A stretch of 51,068 bases of DNA from Treponema sp. Lineage in GTDB: Bacteria; Spirochaetota; Spirochaetia; Treponematales; Breznakiellaceae. Positions within the stretch are counted from its first letter, which is position 1. Every line of letters starts with the position of its first letter. The notes below the pieces were generated by a model. It was given only the letters and a program-made list of their open reading frames with translations. It was not told where the DNA came from and ran no database searches. Location: the NCBI GenBank assembly GCA_031273325.1, contig JAISSB010000071.1, positions 1 to 51,068 of the forward strand, given 5' to 3'. The position numbers were made by a program, and so were the translations under genes. Of the stretch, positions 32,213 to 41,497 are shown piece after piece.

Positions 32213-34546
32213 ATGTATAGTATTGATCCGCTTCACGTATTTTCTCACGAACTGTTATCTGTTGAAAAACCAAGCCGATATATCGGCGCAGAATATGGTT
32301 GCCAGGCTTCTCCTCACGCATTATTGCAAACTGTTATTGCTTTTCCGGATATGTATGAAATTGGCATGAGCAACCAAGCTATTAAAATTATATACAATCG
32401 GATCAACCGTATCCCGCATATTTCTTGCGACAGAGTCTTTGTGCCGGCTCCTGATTTTGAACAACTGTTACGTGAACGGAACATTCCGCTCTATGGGCTT
32501 GAAACCGGGAGGGCGCTTAAAGAATTTGATCTGCTCCTCATTAGTTTTGGTTATGAATTGGGGATTAGCGGGGTACTTAACATACTCGATCTGTCGGGTA
32601 TTCATTTGCACCGATCTGATAGACAGGACGATGAGCCGATTGTGATTATGGGAGGTCCATGCATATCAAATCCGCTCCCTTACAGTCGTTTTATCGATGC
32701 GTTTTGGATTGGCGAAGCAGAAGACGGCTTCTTTGCATTAATGGAAACTGTGCTTGATTTAAAGATTCACAAAAGATCTCGTGCAGATATTCTTGAATAC
32801 ATCTGTTCTGCTCCTTCGGTATGGACTCCGGACAAAAAAACGGCAATCCGGGCGTACGATAAACATTTTACCGACCGTGACGTACAATCGGCACTATTTC
32901 CCATTCCTAATATGAAAGTCATACACCCCCATGGGACGGTTGAAATTATGCGCGGTTGTCCCAATGGGTGCCGATTCTGTCATGCCGGCTATTGGTACCG
33001 TCCTACCCGTCAAAAAGATGCTGCAACAATCTGTGCGGAAGTGCATGCGCTTATTTATCAGGGAGGGTACCGTGACATTAGTCTTTCGTCACTGTCCAGC
33101 GGCGACTATGTGTATTTAGGCAATTTGGTCGAAAGTCTCAACCGCCGTTACCGGGACGAACACATTTCCTTTCAGTTGCCAAGTCTTCGTACTTCAACCT
33201 TTTCTTTAGATATGTTTGAAAAAATAGCTGAAGTTCGTAAAAGCGGACTTACGTTCGCTATTGAAACACCGGATATACAGTTGCAGCATTCGCTCAATAA
33301 AGAAGTTTCTCTTGATTCTGTCTGTGCGCTTATTTCCGAAGCAAAACAACGCGGGTGGCGCACAGTTAAATGTTATTTTATGATTGGGTTGCCTTTTAAT
33401 ACTGAAGATGAAGCGCTGCCTATTGTTGATTTTGTAAACACTGTTGCACGCCGTACGAACATACATTTGAACGTTGCTGTTGGAACGTTTGTACCAAAGC
33501 CGCACAGTCCCTATCAGTATGCACAACAAATGGACGAACAACTGTCTCAAAAGAAATTAAACTTTATTCGTTCAGAGCTTAAGCGGAAAGGACATAAAGT
33601 AAGTATTCAAGATCCGTTTTTATCGATAATCGAGGGGATTTTAAGCCGCGGAGACGAATCGGTCGGAACAATGATAGAAGAAGCGTATCTTAAGGGGTGC
33701 CGCCTTGATGCGTGGACAGAATTTTGTAAAAAGGATATATGGCGCGCTGTATTTAAAGAACATCATGCGACTGTTGATTCTATTCTTGCCGGAAACACGC
33801 ACGCATGGCAAAGCATTGATTCGGGGGTACAGCCGGATTATTTCGCGTATGAATTACAGCAATCTGACAATCACGCATTAACTGCTCCGTGTACCCAAGA
33901 CTGTCCCCATTATTGCGGTATTTGTGACGAAAACACAACTATCGTGCATAATACGACCGCTGTTATCCCGGAATCAAAGCCGGTTATTAACTATCCGGAT
34001 AATAGTACGCACCGCATACTCTTTTCATTTTCTAAGACCGGACCGGCGATTTTTCATGCTCATCTATCGCTTATGGAGATATTTTCAGCTGCGTTTACCC
34101 GCGCCCGGATTTCCCTCTGCTATTCTCACGGTTTCAATCCGCTCCCGCGGCTTGAAATTGCAGCCCCCCTTGCACTGGGTATTCACGCATACCATGAAAT
34201 TGCAAGCATCGATGTTCAAGAACCTATTGAACATTCACTATTTATTGATACAGTAAACAAGTGTTTACCGCCGGGCATTTTGATTACTCAAGCGCTTAAT
34301 ATCATTATTCCGCAGGGTGCAAAAAAATGGGCGCTTGCCCCTTTGGTATGGGGTTTTCTCTACGCTCCGCACGATACTGTGCCGGTTAAAGCAGAAAAAG
34401 CATACCGTCAAGGGAAGCTTAATGGTGGAAACATAGAACGGAAAACAGTATTCGCAAAAGATGAATCGAATAATCCGGAATCTTTTTTTACTGTGTATCC
34501 CCGGTTATGTAGTCCGCTTAACCCGTCCCAAGATAAGCAGCTTTAA
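32213..34546 (+). CDS. Radical SAM protein fused to a DUF2344 (TIGR03936-type) domain
   Basis: GCPNGCRFCHAGYWYRPTR cluster motif; C-terminal ILFSFSKTGPAIFHAHLSLMEIFSAAFTRARISLCYSHGFNPLPRL. Confidence 0.85.
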   Translation: MYSIDPLHVFSHELLSVEKPSRYIGAEYGCQASPHALLQTVIAFPDMYEIGMSNQAIKIIYNRINRIPHISCDRVFVPAPDFEQLLRERNIPLYGLETGRALKEFDLLLISFGYELGISGVLNILDLSGIHLHRSDRQDDEPIVIMGGPCISNPLPYSRFIDAFWIGEAEDGFFALMETVLDLKIHKRSRADILEYICSAPSVWTPDKKTAIRAYDKHFTDRDVQSALFPIPNMKVIHPHGTVEIMRGCPNGCRFCHAGYWYRPTRQKDAATICAEVHALIYQGGYRDISLSSLSSGDYVYLGNLVESLNRRYRDEHISFQLPSLRTSTFSLDMFEKIAEVRKSGLTFAIETPDIQLQHSLNKEVSLDSVCALISEAKQRGWRTVKCYFMIGLPFNTEDEALPIVDFVNTVARRTNIHLNVAVGTFVPKPHSPYQYAQQMDEQLSQKKLNFIRSELKRKGHKVSIQDPFLSIIEGILSRGDESVGTMIEEAYLKGCRLDAWTEFCKKDIWRAVFKEHHATVDSILAGNTHAWQSIDSGVQPDYFAYELQQSDNHALTAPCTQDCPHYCGICDENTTIVHNTTAVIPESKPVINYPDNSTHRILFSFSKTGPAIFHAHLSLMEIFSAAFTRARISLCYSHGFNPLPRLEIAAPLALGIHAYHEIASIDVQEPIEHSLFIDTVNKCLPPGILITQALNIIIPQGAKKWALAPLVWGFLYAPHDTVPVKAEKAYRQGKLNGGNIERKTVFAKDESNNPESFFTVYPRLCSPLNPSQDKQL

Positions 34547-35225
34547 CCGATTCATCGTGCATAAGGTCGTGTGCAGTGCCGGATCGGGTAATTTCTCCGG
34601 TTTCGAGGATATATGCACGGGTAGCAATGCTTAAAGCTTTGTATGCATTCTGTTCAACGAGCAGAATCGTTGTTCCCCGATCATTAATCGTCTTGATAAT
34701 GGTAAATATTTCGTCAACAAGGAGCGGTGCCAACCCCATTGACGGCTCGTCCATAAGGAGCAGTTTCGGCTTTGCCATGAGCGCTCTCCCCATAGCAAGC
34801 ATTTGTTGTTCTCCGCCGGAAAGCGTTCCTGCGATCTGCCGAATCCGCTCTTTAAGCCGCGGGAAGATATTAAAGACCGTCTCCATGTCATGGCGGATTC
34901 CCGCTTTATCATGGCGTGTATAGGCGCCCATTTCCAAATTATCAAGCACGGTCAAGTTCGCGAATATCCGCCGTCCTTCCGGAACCTGCACCAAACCGGC
35001 AGCAACGATACGGTCGGGGGCGCGCTGGGAAATATCAACCGTATCAAACTCAACCGTACCGGACGTCTTTTTTATGATGTTCGATATAGCGTGCAGCGTT
35101 GTTGTCTTTCCTGCTCCATTTGATCCGATCAGACTGATAATTTCTCCGGTATGCACTTCAAAGCTGATACTGTGGAGAGCTTTAATGGTGCCGTACTGAA
35201 CGTTCAATTTCGAAACGTTAAGCAT
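34518..35225 (-). CDS. livF: Branched-chain amino acid ABC transporter ATPase LivF
   Basis: GSNGAGKTTTLHAISNI, LSGGEQQMLAMGRALMAKPKLLLMDEPSMGLAP. Confidence 0.88.
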   Translation of the reverse strand: MLNVSKLNVQYGTIKALHSISFEVHTGEIISLIGSNGAGKTTTLHAISNIIKKTSGTVEFDTVDISQRAPDRIVAAGLVQVPEGRRIFANLTVLDNLEMGAYTRHDKAGIRHDMETVFNIFPRLKERIRQIAGTLSGGEQQMLAMGRALMAKPKLLLMDEPSMGLAPLLVDEIFTIIKTINDRGTTILLVEQNAYKALSIATRAYILETGEITRSGTAHDLMHDESVKAAYLGTG

Positions 35226-36018
35226 GATTAACGCCTTCTGTACCAAGATAAGCTTTTATGACGGCGGGGTTGCTTCGAATCTCGTGCGGAGTCCCTTCGG
35301 CAATAATTTTACCGTAATCAAGAACAATGATCCGCTCGCAAATACCCATAACGAAGCGCATATCATGCTCGATCAGTAAAATAGTAAGCTTGAAGCGTTC
35401 ACGGATAAGCGAGATCAGTTTCATGAGGCTATCTGTTTCTTGAGGATTCATGCCGGCAGCCGGCTCGTCGAGCAGCAGTAAGATAGGCTCGGCTGCCAAT
35501 GCCCGGGCGATTTCAAGTTTCCGCTGTTCTCCATACGGCAAATTCCGTGCCAGCTCATATTTCTTTGCGGCAAGAGCAAAAAGTTCCAACAGTTCGTGCG
35601 TTTTATGGATCATCCGCTGTTCGTCTTCAAAGAACCGGGGCAAGCGGAAAAGCACTTCAAAAGGGTTTTCGTTTCTGCTTGAATGGAGCGCAATCCGCAC
35701 ATTATCTTCAACGGTTAAATTCCCAAAGAGCCGTATATTTTGAAAGGTCCGCGAGACGCCGATACGGTTTAATTCTGCGGGGGCTAAGTGTGCTGTTCTC
35801 TGCACCTTCCCCTGCCGGTTGAGCACCCGTATTTCTCCGCTTGTCGGAGGATAAATGCCCGAAAGCATATTAAATACCGTTGTTTTCCCCGCTCCATTGG
35901 GACCGATCAAGCCCACAAGTTCGCCGCTGTGTACCGTACACGAAAAGCCGTTCACCGCCTTCAGTCCGCCGAAGGTAATCGAAATATCTTCAGATTCCAA
36001 TAATTGTTTTCTTTTCAT
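35218..36018 (-). CDS. livG: Branched-chain amino acid ABC transporter ATPase LivG
   Basis: GPNGAGKTTVFNMLSG, LPYGEQRKLEIARALAAEPILLLLDEPAAGMNPQET. Confidence 0.88.
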   Translation of the reverse strand: MKRKQLLESEDISITFGGLKAVNGFSCTVHSGELVGLIGPNGAGKTTVFNMLSGIYPPTSGEIRVLNRQGKVQRTAHLAPAELNRIGVSRTFQNIRLFGNLTVEDNVRIALHSSRNENPFEVLFRLPRFFEDEQRMIHKTHELLELFALAAKKYELARNLPYGEQRKLEIARALAAEPILLLLDEPAAGMNPQETDSLMKLISLIRERFKLTILLIEHDMRFVMGICERIIVLDYGKIIAEGTPHEIRSNPAVIKAYLGTEGVNHA

Positions 36019-36068
36019 AAGATTTGATCTATTTTATTGCCCCGCACCGTGATATTCAAGAGCCATAA

Positions 36069-36315
36069 GGACAGACCTCTGATCCTTCACAGGCTCTTAT
36101 CAAGCTTCTCGATCGGTCGGTATCAAGCTCCTCGATCGGTCGGTATCAAGCTTCTCGATAGACCGGTATCAAGCTCCTCGATAGCTTCGTATCAAATCCC
36201 TTTGATCGTTTATATCAAACTCCTGTGATCGCTCGTATCAAACTCCCTGATAGGGACGGCATAAACCGCTTAGGTAACCGTTAGGAGACCCTGAATCAAA
36301 AGGGGACAGACCCCT
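36069..36315. repeat. 23-bp tandem array (TATCAAGCTYCTCGATCGGTCGG)n bounded by GGACAGACCTC and GGGGACAGACCCC
   Basis: Direct reading; ~7 units at 36099-36260. Confidence 0.93.
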
Positions 36316-36434
36316 GAATAAGGGGGACGGGAAAAATATATTGATTTTTTCGTCCGAATAAGATAGACCTATACGCATACTTTAATTGAAAAGAATGGAG
36401 TGAAGACAATCTCTTACTGATAGGGGCATGAGCT

Positions 36435-38594
36435 ATGAAAAGCAATAAAAAAACTTCTTTTGCGGTCATATTCCCGGGGCTTTGTGTGGGGGTGATCGTA
36501 TTCGTGACGGTAAGCTTATCGTGCATTTTTGTGCTTAATTTCCGTTCCTTGTCGTCCCGACATATCATAGAAAATACCCGTGACCGTATTGATGCGATGC
36601 GGAATGCGGTCATATTCTCGTTTGAAAACTGGTCGGCTTTGGTGCGCTATGCGGGTTTTGCGGCTGCCCCCTTTCTTGCCCAAGAACCGATAGCGGCGCA
36701 GCAGGTGGAGGATATCTTTGCCCGAATTCAGTCGGCTCAAGACGAGGTATGGCTGCTCTATGCTACCAGTTATATGAAGTGGACGGAGCCGGGAGGTTAC
36801 GCCATTTTCAGTGATCGGGCTTCCCGCGACCCAAGCTGGGATAATACCTCCCGGAATTGGTATAAAAGCGCCGAGGCAAGGCCTGGAGAAATCACCTATG
36901 CCGAACCCTATATTGCCCAAAACAGCAGACAGCTCACCACCGCCCTTTCCACCACCATCACCGATACCCAAGGTCGGGATTTGGGGGTCATCTCAGGCAA
37001 TGTTTCTATCGCCTTCTTAACTGACCTTCTGCAAACGTATACTGCCTTGCCGAAACAAGAAACCTATTTCCTCAGTAACCAAGGGATATTTATGACGAAT
37101 CCCGATCAAGAAGCGGTTTTGAACAAAGACTTCTTTCGTGAATCCGGTTTGGAATCCTACCGAAATTCAGTGCTTGGCTTAGATGCCGATACCCCAACCT
37201 TTTCAGCGATCAATGCAGAAGCTTTTATCTATGCGGTATTCATTCCCGGTCCTGAATGGCTGCTGGTAACGACAATCCCCCGATCGGTTATCTTTAGAGA
37301 GACGAACCGGATCACTTTTATGTTGATTGCCCTTGTTCTCGTCTTCTTGATAGTGGTGAGTCTGATATCCATCGGCATTACCCGCAAACTGATACACCCT
37401 TTACAGGAATTGGAGCGCTTTTCCGGCACGATTGCCCAAGGGGATTTTTCCGGCATTGTCCCGGACTATCAAACAAAAGAGACCGCTCTGCTTTCCGCAG
37501 GTTTTAATGCGATCAATGCAAATATTTCAGGGCTGGTGAAGAATATCGTAGCTTCGTTTGAAACGATGCATAGCTATGCGGAAGAATTACACACGGTGAT
37601 GGATCAGAACGCCGTCACAACTCAAAAGATTACCGAATCCATGCGAACTCGCATTCAGGACAGTTCCCAAAAAACTGGACAGAATACACAATCCGTGGCG
37701 CACATTGACCACGAAATCGAGTCGTTCCACGATACGGTAACGGAACAAGTGCAGCATATTACCGTTGCCGCTCAATATATACAGCAGGCAGTGGAAAATA
37801 TCAGCGCCGAGAAAGAACTCATTGCAGGATTAAGTAATCAGCTCAACCGTCTTGTACAGAGCGCAAACACGGAGCATAGTCATATTATGCGGTCTGCTGA
37901 GATCGTCACACAGATGGATGTGGATTCTGAAGCCTTGGTAGAGATGAACAAGGTCATTGCCGGAGTAGCGGATCAGACGAATCTGCTTGCTATGAATGCG
38001 GCAATAGAGGCAGCTCATGCGGGGGAATCGGGGAAGGGCTTTACCGTCGTTGCCGGCGAAATCCGCAAACTTTCTGAAACCACCGCGAATCAAGCAAAGA
38101 GTTCCAGTGCAACCCTCCTTGCCATAAAACAGCGTATTGGAGAAATTGCCCGATTATCCGGCGTCATTGAAACTTCTTACGGAGAAACCAACGGGTTTAT
38201 CCAGCTCATCAACCGGCAGGTTGCAGAGATTAAAAAGTCGGCAGAGGATCAAGATGCGGCGTCCGTCCAGATTCTGCACAGTCTTGCCCAAATAGATAAT
38301 ATCACCAAACAGGTGCGGAACTATGCGGTAACGATTAAACAGGAAGCGGGGGTATCTCTGGGGAACTCAAAGCAGCTTTCTGAAAGCATGACGAGTATAG
38401 AACAGCAGATCACCGCTATAAGCCGGCACCTAGAACAGGTTTCTCATTCTTTTCAAAGATCGGTCGAGCAGAATACCGATGCCCTTGAGTCTTTGAATCA
38501 GGCACTTAAGAAGCTTAAAATTCGTAACATCCCCCCTCCCCCCAGCATTATGCAAGCGGGAATTGAAGAAGGCGACCGGCTCAGACATCCATAG
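36435..38594 (+). CDS. Methyl-accepting chemotaxis protein (Cache + HAMP + MCP signalling domain), copy 1
   Basis: Two TMs, periplasmic Cache-like region, GVADQTNLLAMNAAIEAAHAGESGKGFTVVAGEIRKLSE hairpin tip. Confidence 0.93.
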   Translation: MKSNKKTSFAVIFPGLCVGVIVFVTVSLSCIFVLNFRSLSSRHIIENTRDRIDAMRNAVIFSFENWSALVRYAGFAAAPFLAQEPIAAQQVEDIFARIQSAQDEVWLLYATSYMKWTEPGGYAIFSDRASRDPSWDNTSRNWYKSAEARPGEITYAEPYIAQNSRQLTTALSTTITDTQGRDLGVISGNVSIAFLTDLLQTYTALPKQETYFLSNQGIFMTNPDQEAVLNKDFFRESGLESYRNSVLGLDADTPTFSAINAEAFIYAVFIPGPEWLLVTTIPRSVIFRETNRITFMLIALVLVFLIVVSLISIGITRKLIHPLQELERFSGTIAQGDFSGIVPDYQTKETALLSAGFNAINANISGLVKNIVASFETMHSYAEELHTVMDQNAVTTQKITESMRTRIQDSSQKTGQNTQSVAHIDHEIESFHDTVTEQVQHITVAAQYIQQAVENISAEKELIAGLSNQLNRLVQSANTEHSHIMRSAEIVTQMDVDSEALVEMNKVIAGVADQTNLLAMNAAIEAAHAGESGKGFTVVAGEIRKLSETTANQAKSSSATLLAIKQRIGEIARLSGVIETSYGETNGFIQLINRQVAEIKKSAEDQDAASVQILHSLAQIDNITKQVRNYAVTIKQEAGVSLGNSKQLSESMTSIEQQITAISRHLEQVSHSFQRSVEQNTDALESLNQALKKLKIRNIPPPPSIMQAGIEEGDRLRHP

Positions 38595-38604
38595 ATTGCC
38601 GGCC

Positions 38605-38910
38605 TTATGAGGTCTGTCCCCTTTAGAGGTCTGTCCCCAATGAGGTCAATCTCACTTCGGGGTCTGTCCCCTTTAGGTCTGTCCCCCTTAGAGACTTATC
38701 TCCTTCAAGGTCTGTCCCCTTCAGAGGTCTGCACTTCGGGGTCTGTCCCCTTCAGGTCTGTCCCCCTTAGAGACTTATCTCCTTCGGGGTCTGTCCCCTA
38801 GAGGTCTGCCCTTCGGGGTCTGTCCCCTTCAGAAGTCTGTCCCCTTCAGAGGTCTGTCCCCCAGAAGTCTGTCCCCTTCAGAGGTCTGCCCTTCGGGGTC
38901 TGTTCCTTGG
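38605..38910. repeat. Array of GGTCTGTCCCC units between the two chemoreceptors
   Basis: Direct reading; includes a repeated longer block TTTAGGTCTGTCCCCCTTAGAGACTTATCTCCTTC. Confidence 0.93.
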
Positions 38911-39028
38911 CGCACCGCTCAGAAAAATACGTTGCATTCTGTTAATTTCCTAGTTAAGATAGGATATACCTTATACATACTTTAACATTGAGCGAAGGTA
39001 ATTTCATGACTGATAGGAGGCATACGGT

Positions 39029-41167
39029 ATGCAGAGCCATAAAAAAACTTCTTTTGCGGTCATATTCCCGGGACTGTGCGTAGGGATTATCGTATTCGTG
39101 ACGGTAACCCTATCCTGTATCTTTGTACTTAATTTCCGTTCCCTATCCTCTCGGCATATCATAAGGAATACTCGTGACACTATTGATGCGATGCGGAATG
39201 CGGTTATATTCTCGTTTGAAAACTGGTCGTCTCTGGTCCGGTATGCGGGTTTTGCAGCCGCGCCCTTTCTGTCTCAAGAACCTCTCGCGGCTCAGCAGGT
39301 GGAGGATCTTTTTGCCCGGATTCAGTCGGCTCAAGACGAGGTATGGCTGCTCTATGCTACCAGTTATACGAAGTGGACAGAACCGGGAGGCTACGCTATT
39401 TTCAGTGATCGGGCTTCCCGCGCCCCAAGTTGGGATAATACCACGCGGAATTGGTATGTCGGCGCTCAGGCAAGGCCCGGAGAAATCGCCTATGCCGAAC
39501 CTTATATTGCCCAGAATAGCGGACAGCTCACCACCGCCCTTTCTATCACTATCACCGATACCCAAAACCGGGATTTGGGCATTATCGCCGGCAATGTTTC
39601 TATTACCTTCTTAACCGACCTCTTACAGAGCTATATTGCTCTGCCGAATCAAGAGACCTATTTCCTCAGTAACCAAGGAATATTTATGACGAATCCCGAT
39701 CAAGAAGCGGTTTTGAACAAAGATTTCTTTAGTGAATCCGGTCTGGAGTCGTACCGGGATCCGGTGCTTGGCTTAGATGCCGATACCTCCGCCTTTTCAG
39801 CAATGGAGGCGGATGTTTTCATCTATGCAGTATTCATTCCCGGTCCTGAATGGCTCCTGGTAACAACGATTCCCCGGTCGGTTATTTTCCGGGAGACGAA
39901 CCAGATTACCTTTATGTTGATTGCCCTCATCCTCGTCTTCTTGGTAGCGGTGAGTCTCATATCCATCAGTCTTACTCGCAGACTAATACGTCCTTTACAG
40001 GAATTAGAGCGCTTTTCCGGTACGATTGCCCAAGGGGATTTTTCCGGCATCGTCCCGGACTATCAAACCAAAGAGACCGCTCTGCTTTCCGCAGGTTTTA
40101 ATGCGATCAATGCAAATATCTCAGGACTGGTGAAGAATATCGTCAGTTCGTTTGAAACGATGCATGGCTATGCAGAGGAATTACGCACGGTGATGGATCA
40201 GAACGCCGCCGCAACCGGGAAGATTATCGAATCTATGCGGACTATTACTGCGTACATTCAGGACAGTTCCCAAAAAACCGGACAGAATACGAAATCTGTG
40301 GCGCATATTGACCACGAAATCGAGTCGTTCCACGGCACGGTAACGGAACAAGTGCAGCAGATCACCGTTGCTGCTCAATATATACAGAAGGCAGTAGAAA
40401 ATATCAGCACTGAGAAAGAACTCATTGCAGGATTGCATGAACAGTTCAACCGTCTCGTGCAGAGTGCGGACACAGAGCATAGTCATATTTTGAGATCCGC
40501 TAAGATTGTGGAACAGATGGACGCGGATTCTGAAGCATTGGTAGAGATGAACAAGGTTATTGCCGGAGTAGCGGATCAGACGAGCCTGCTTGCTATGAAT
40601 GCGGCAATAGAGGCGGCGCACGCGGGGGAATCGGGAAAGGGCTTTGCTGTCGTTGCCGGTGAAATACGCAAACTTTCTGAAACTACGGCGAATCAAGCGA
40701 AGAGTTCCAGCATAACCCTTCTCGCCATAAAGCAGCGTATTGGAGAGATTGCCCGATTATCCAGTGTCATTGAGACTTCTTATGGAGAAACTAACGGGTT
40801 TATCCAGCTCATCAACCGGCGGGTTGCAGAGATTAAAAAGTCGGCAGAGGATCAGGATGCGGCGTCCGTCCATATCCTGCAAGGTCTTGCTCAGATAGAT
40901 AGCATTACCAAACAGGTGCGGAACTATGCGGTAACGATTAAACAGGAAGCGGGGGTATCGTTGGGGAACTCAAAGCAGCTTTCTGAAAGTATGACGAGTA
41001 TAGAACAGCAGATCACCGTTATAAGCCGGCAGTTAGAACAGGTGTCCTGTTCTTTTCAAATCTCTGTGGAGCAGAATACCGATGCCCTTGAGTCTCTGAA
41101 TCAGGCACTTAAGAAACTCAAAATTCGTAAAATATCCCCCCCCCCCCCCGCATTATGCAAGCAGTGA
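39029..41167 (+). CDS. Methyl-accepting chemotaxis protein, tandem paralogue of the upstream gene (copy 2)
   Basis: Near full-length similarity to 36435-38594; 14-C tract near the 3' end. Confidence 0.93.
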   Translation: MQSHKKTSFAVIFPGLCVGIIVFVTVTLSCIFVLNFRSLSSRHIIRNTRDTIDAMRNAVIFSFENWSSLVRYAGFAAAPFLSQEPLAAQQVEDLFARIQSAQDEVWLLYATSYTKWTEPGGYAIFSDRASRAPSWDNTTRNWYVGAQARPGEIAYAEPYIAQNSGQLTTALSITITDTQNRDLGIIAGNVSITFLTDLLQSYIALPNQETYFLSNQGIFMTNPDQEAVLNKDFFSESGLESYRDPVLGLDADTSAFSAMEADVFIYAVFIPGPEWLLVTTIPRSVIFRETNQITFMLIALILVFLVAVSLISISLTRRLIRPLQELERFSGTIAQGDFSGIVPDYQTKETALLSAGFNAINANISGLVKNIVSSFETMHGYAEELRTVMDQNAAATGKIIESMRTITAYIQDSSQKTGQNTKSVAHIDHEIESFHGTVTEQVQQITVAAQYIQKAVENISTEKELIAGLHEQFNRLVQSADTEHSHILRSAKIVEQMDADSEALVEMNKVIAGVADQTSLLAMNAAIEAAHAGESGKGFAVVAGEIRKLSETTANQAKSSSITLLAIKQRIGEIARLSSVIETSYGETNGFIQLINRRVAEIKKSAEDQDAASVHILQGLAQIDSITKQVRNYAVTIKQEAGVSLGNSKQLSESMTSIEQQITVISRQLEQVSCSFQISVEQNTDALESLNQALKKLKIRKISPPPPALCKQ

Positions 41168-41189
41168 TTGAAGTGACGATCTCCCCTAA

Positions 41190-41490
41190 AGCATAGAGAG
41201 TCTCTGCATTAGAAACACAGAGAGTCTCTACACTAGAGCACAGAGAGCTTCTGCATTAGAACACAGAGAGCTTCTGGTTTTTTAGACCAGATCACCAGTC
41301 TTTGAGACCCTAGAGGTCTGTCCCCTTTAGAGGTCAATCTCACTTCGAGGTCTGTCCCCTCAAGGTCTGTCCCCGTTAGAGGCTTCGTGTGAAAGTCCTT
41401 CACCGCATCGGGTGAAAGTCCTTCACCGGCTCGTATGAAAGTCCTTGGTCTTGTCTCTGTATGCGAGAGTCTTGTTGCTGTATACAGCGC
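41190..41490. repeat. Mixed repeat region: ~23-bp CATTAGAACACAGAGAGCTTCT units, GGTCTGTCCCC units, ~23-bp GAAAGTCCTTCACCGGCTCGTAT units
   Basis: Direct reading. Confidence 0.9.
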
Positions 41491-41497
41491 ATACATA

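Noticed and set aside
38607-38801. 64-aa ORF (RGLSPLGLSPLETYLL...)
   Set aside because: Translation of the GGTCTGTCCCC array, not a credible gene.
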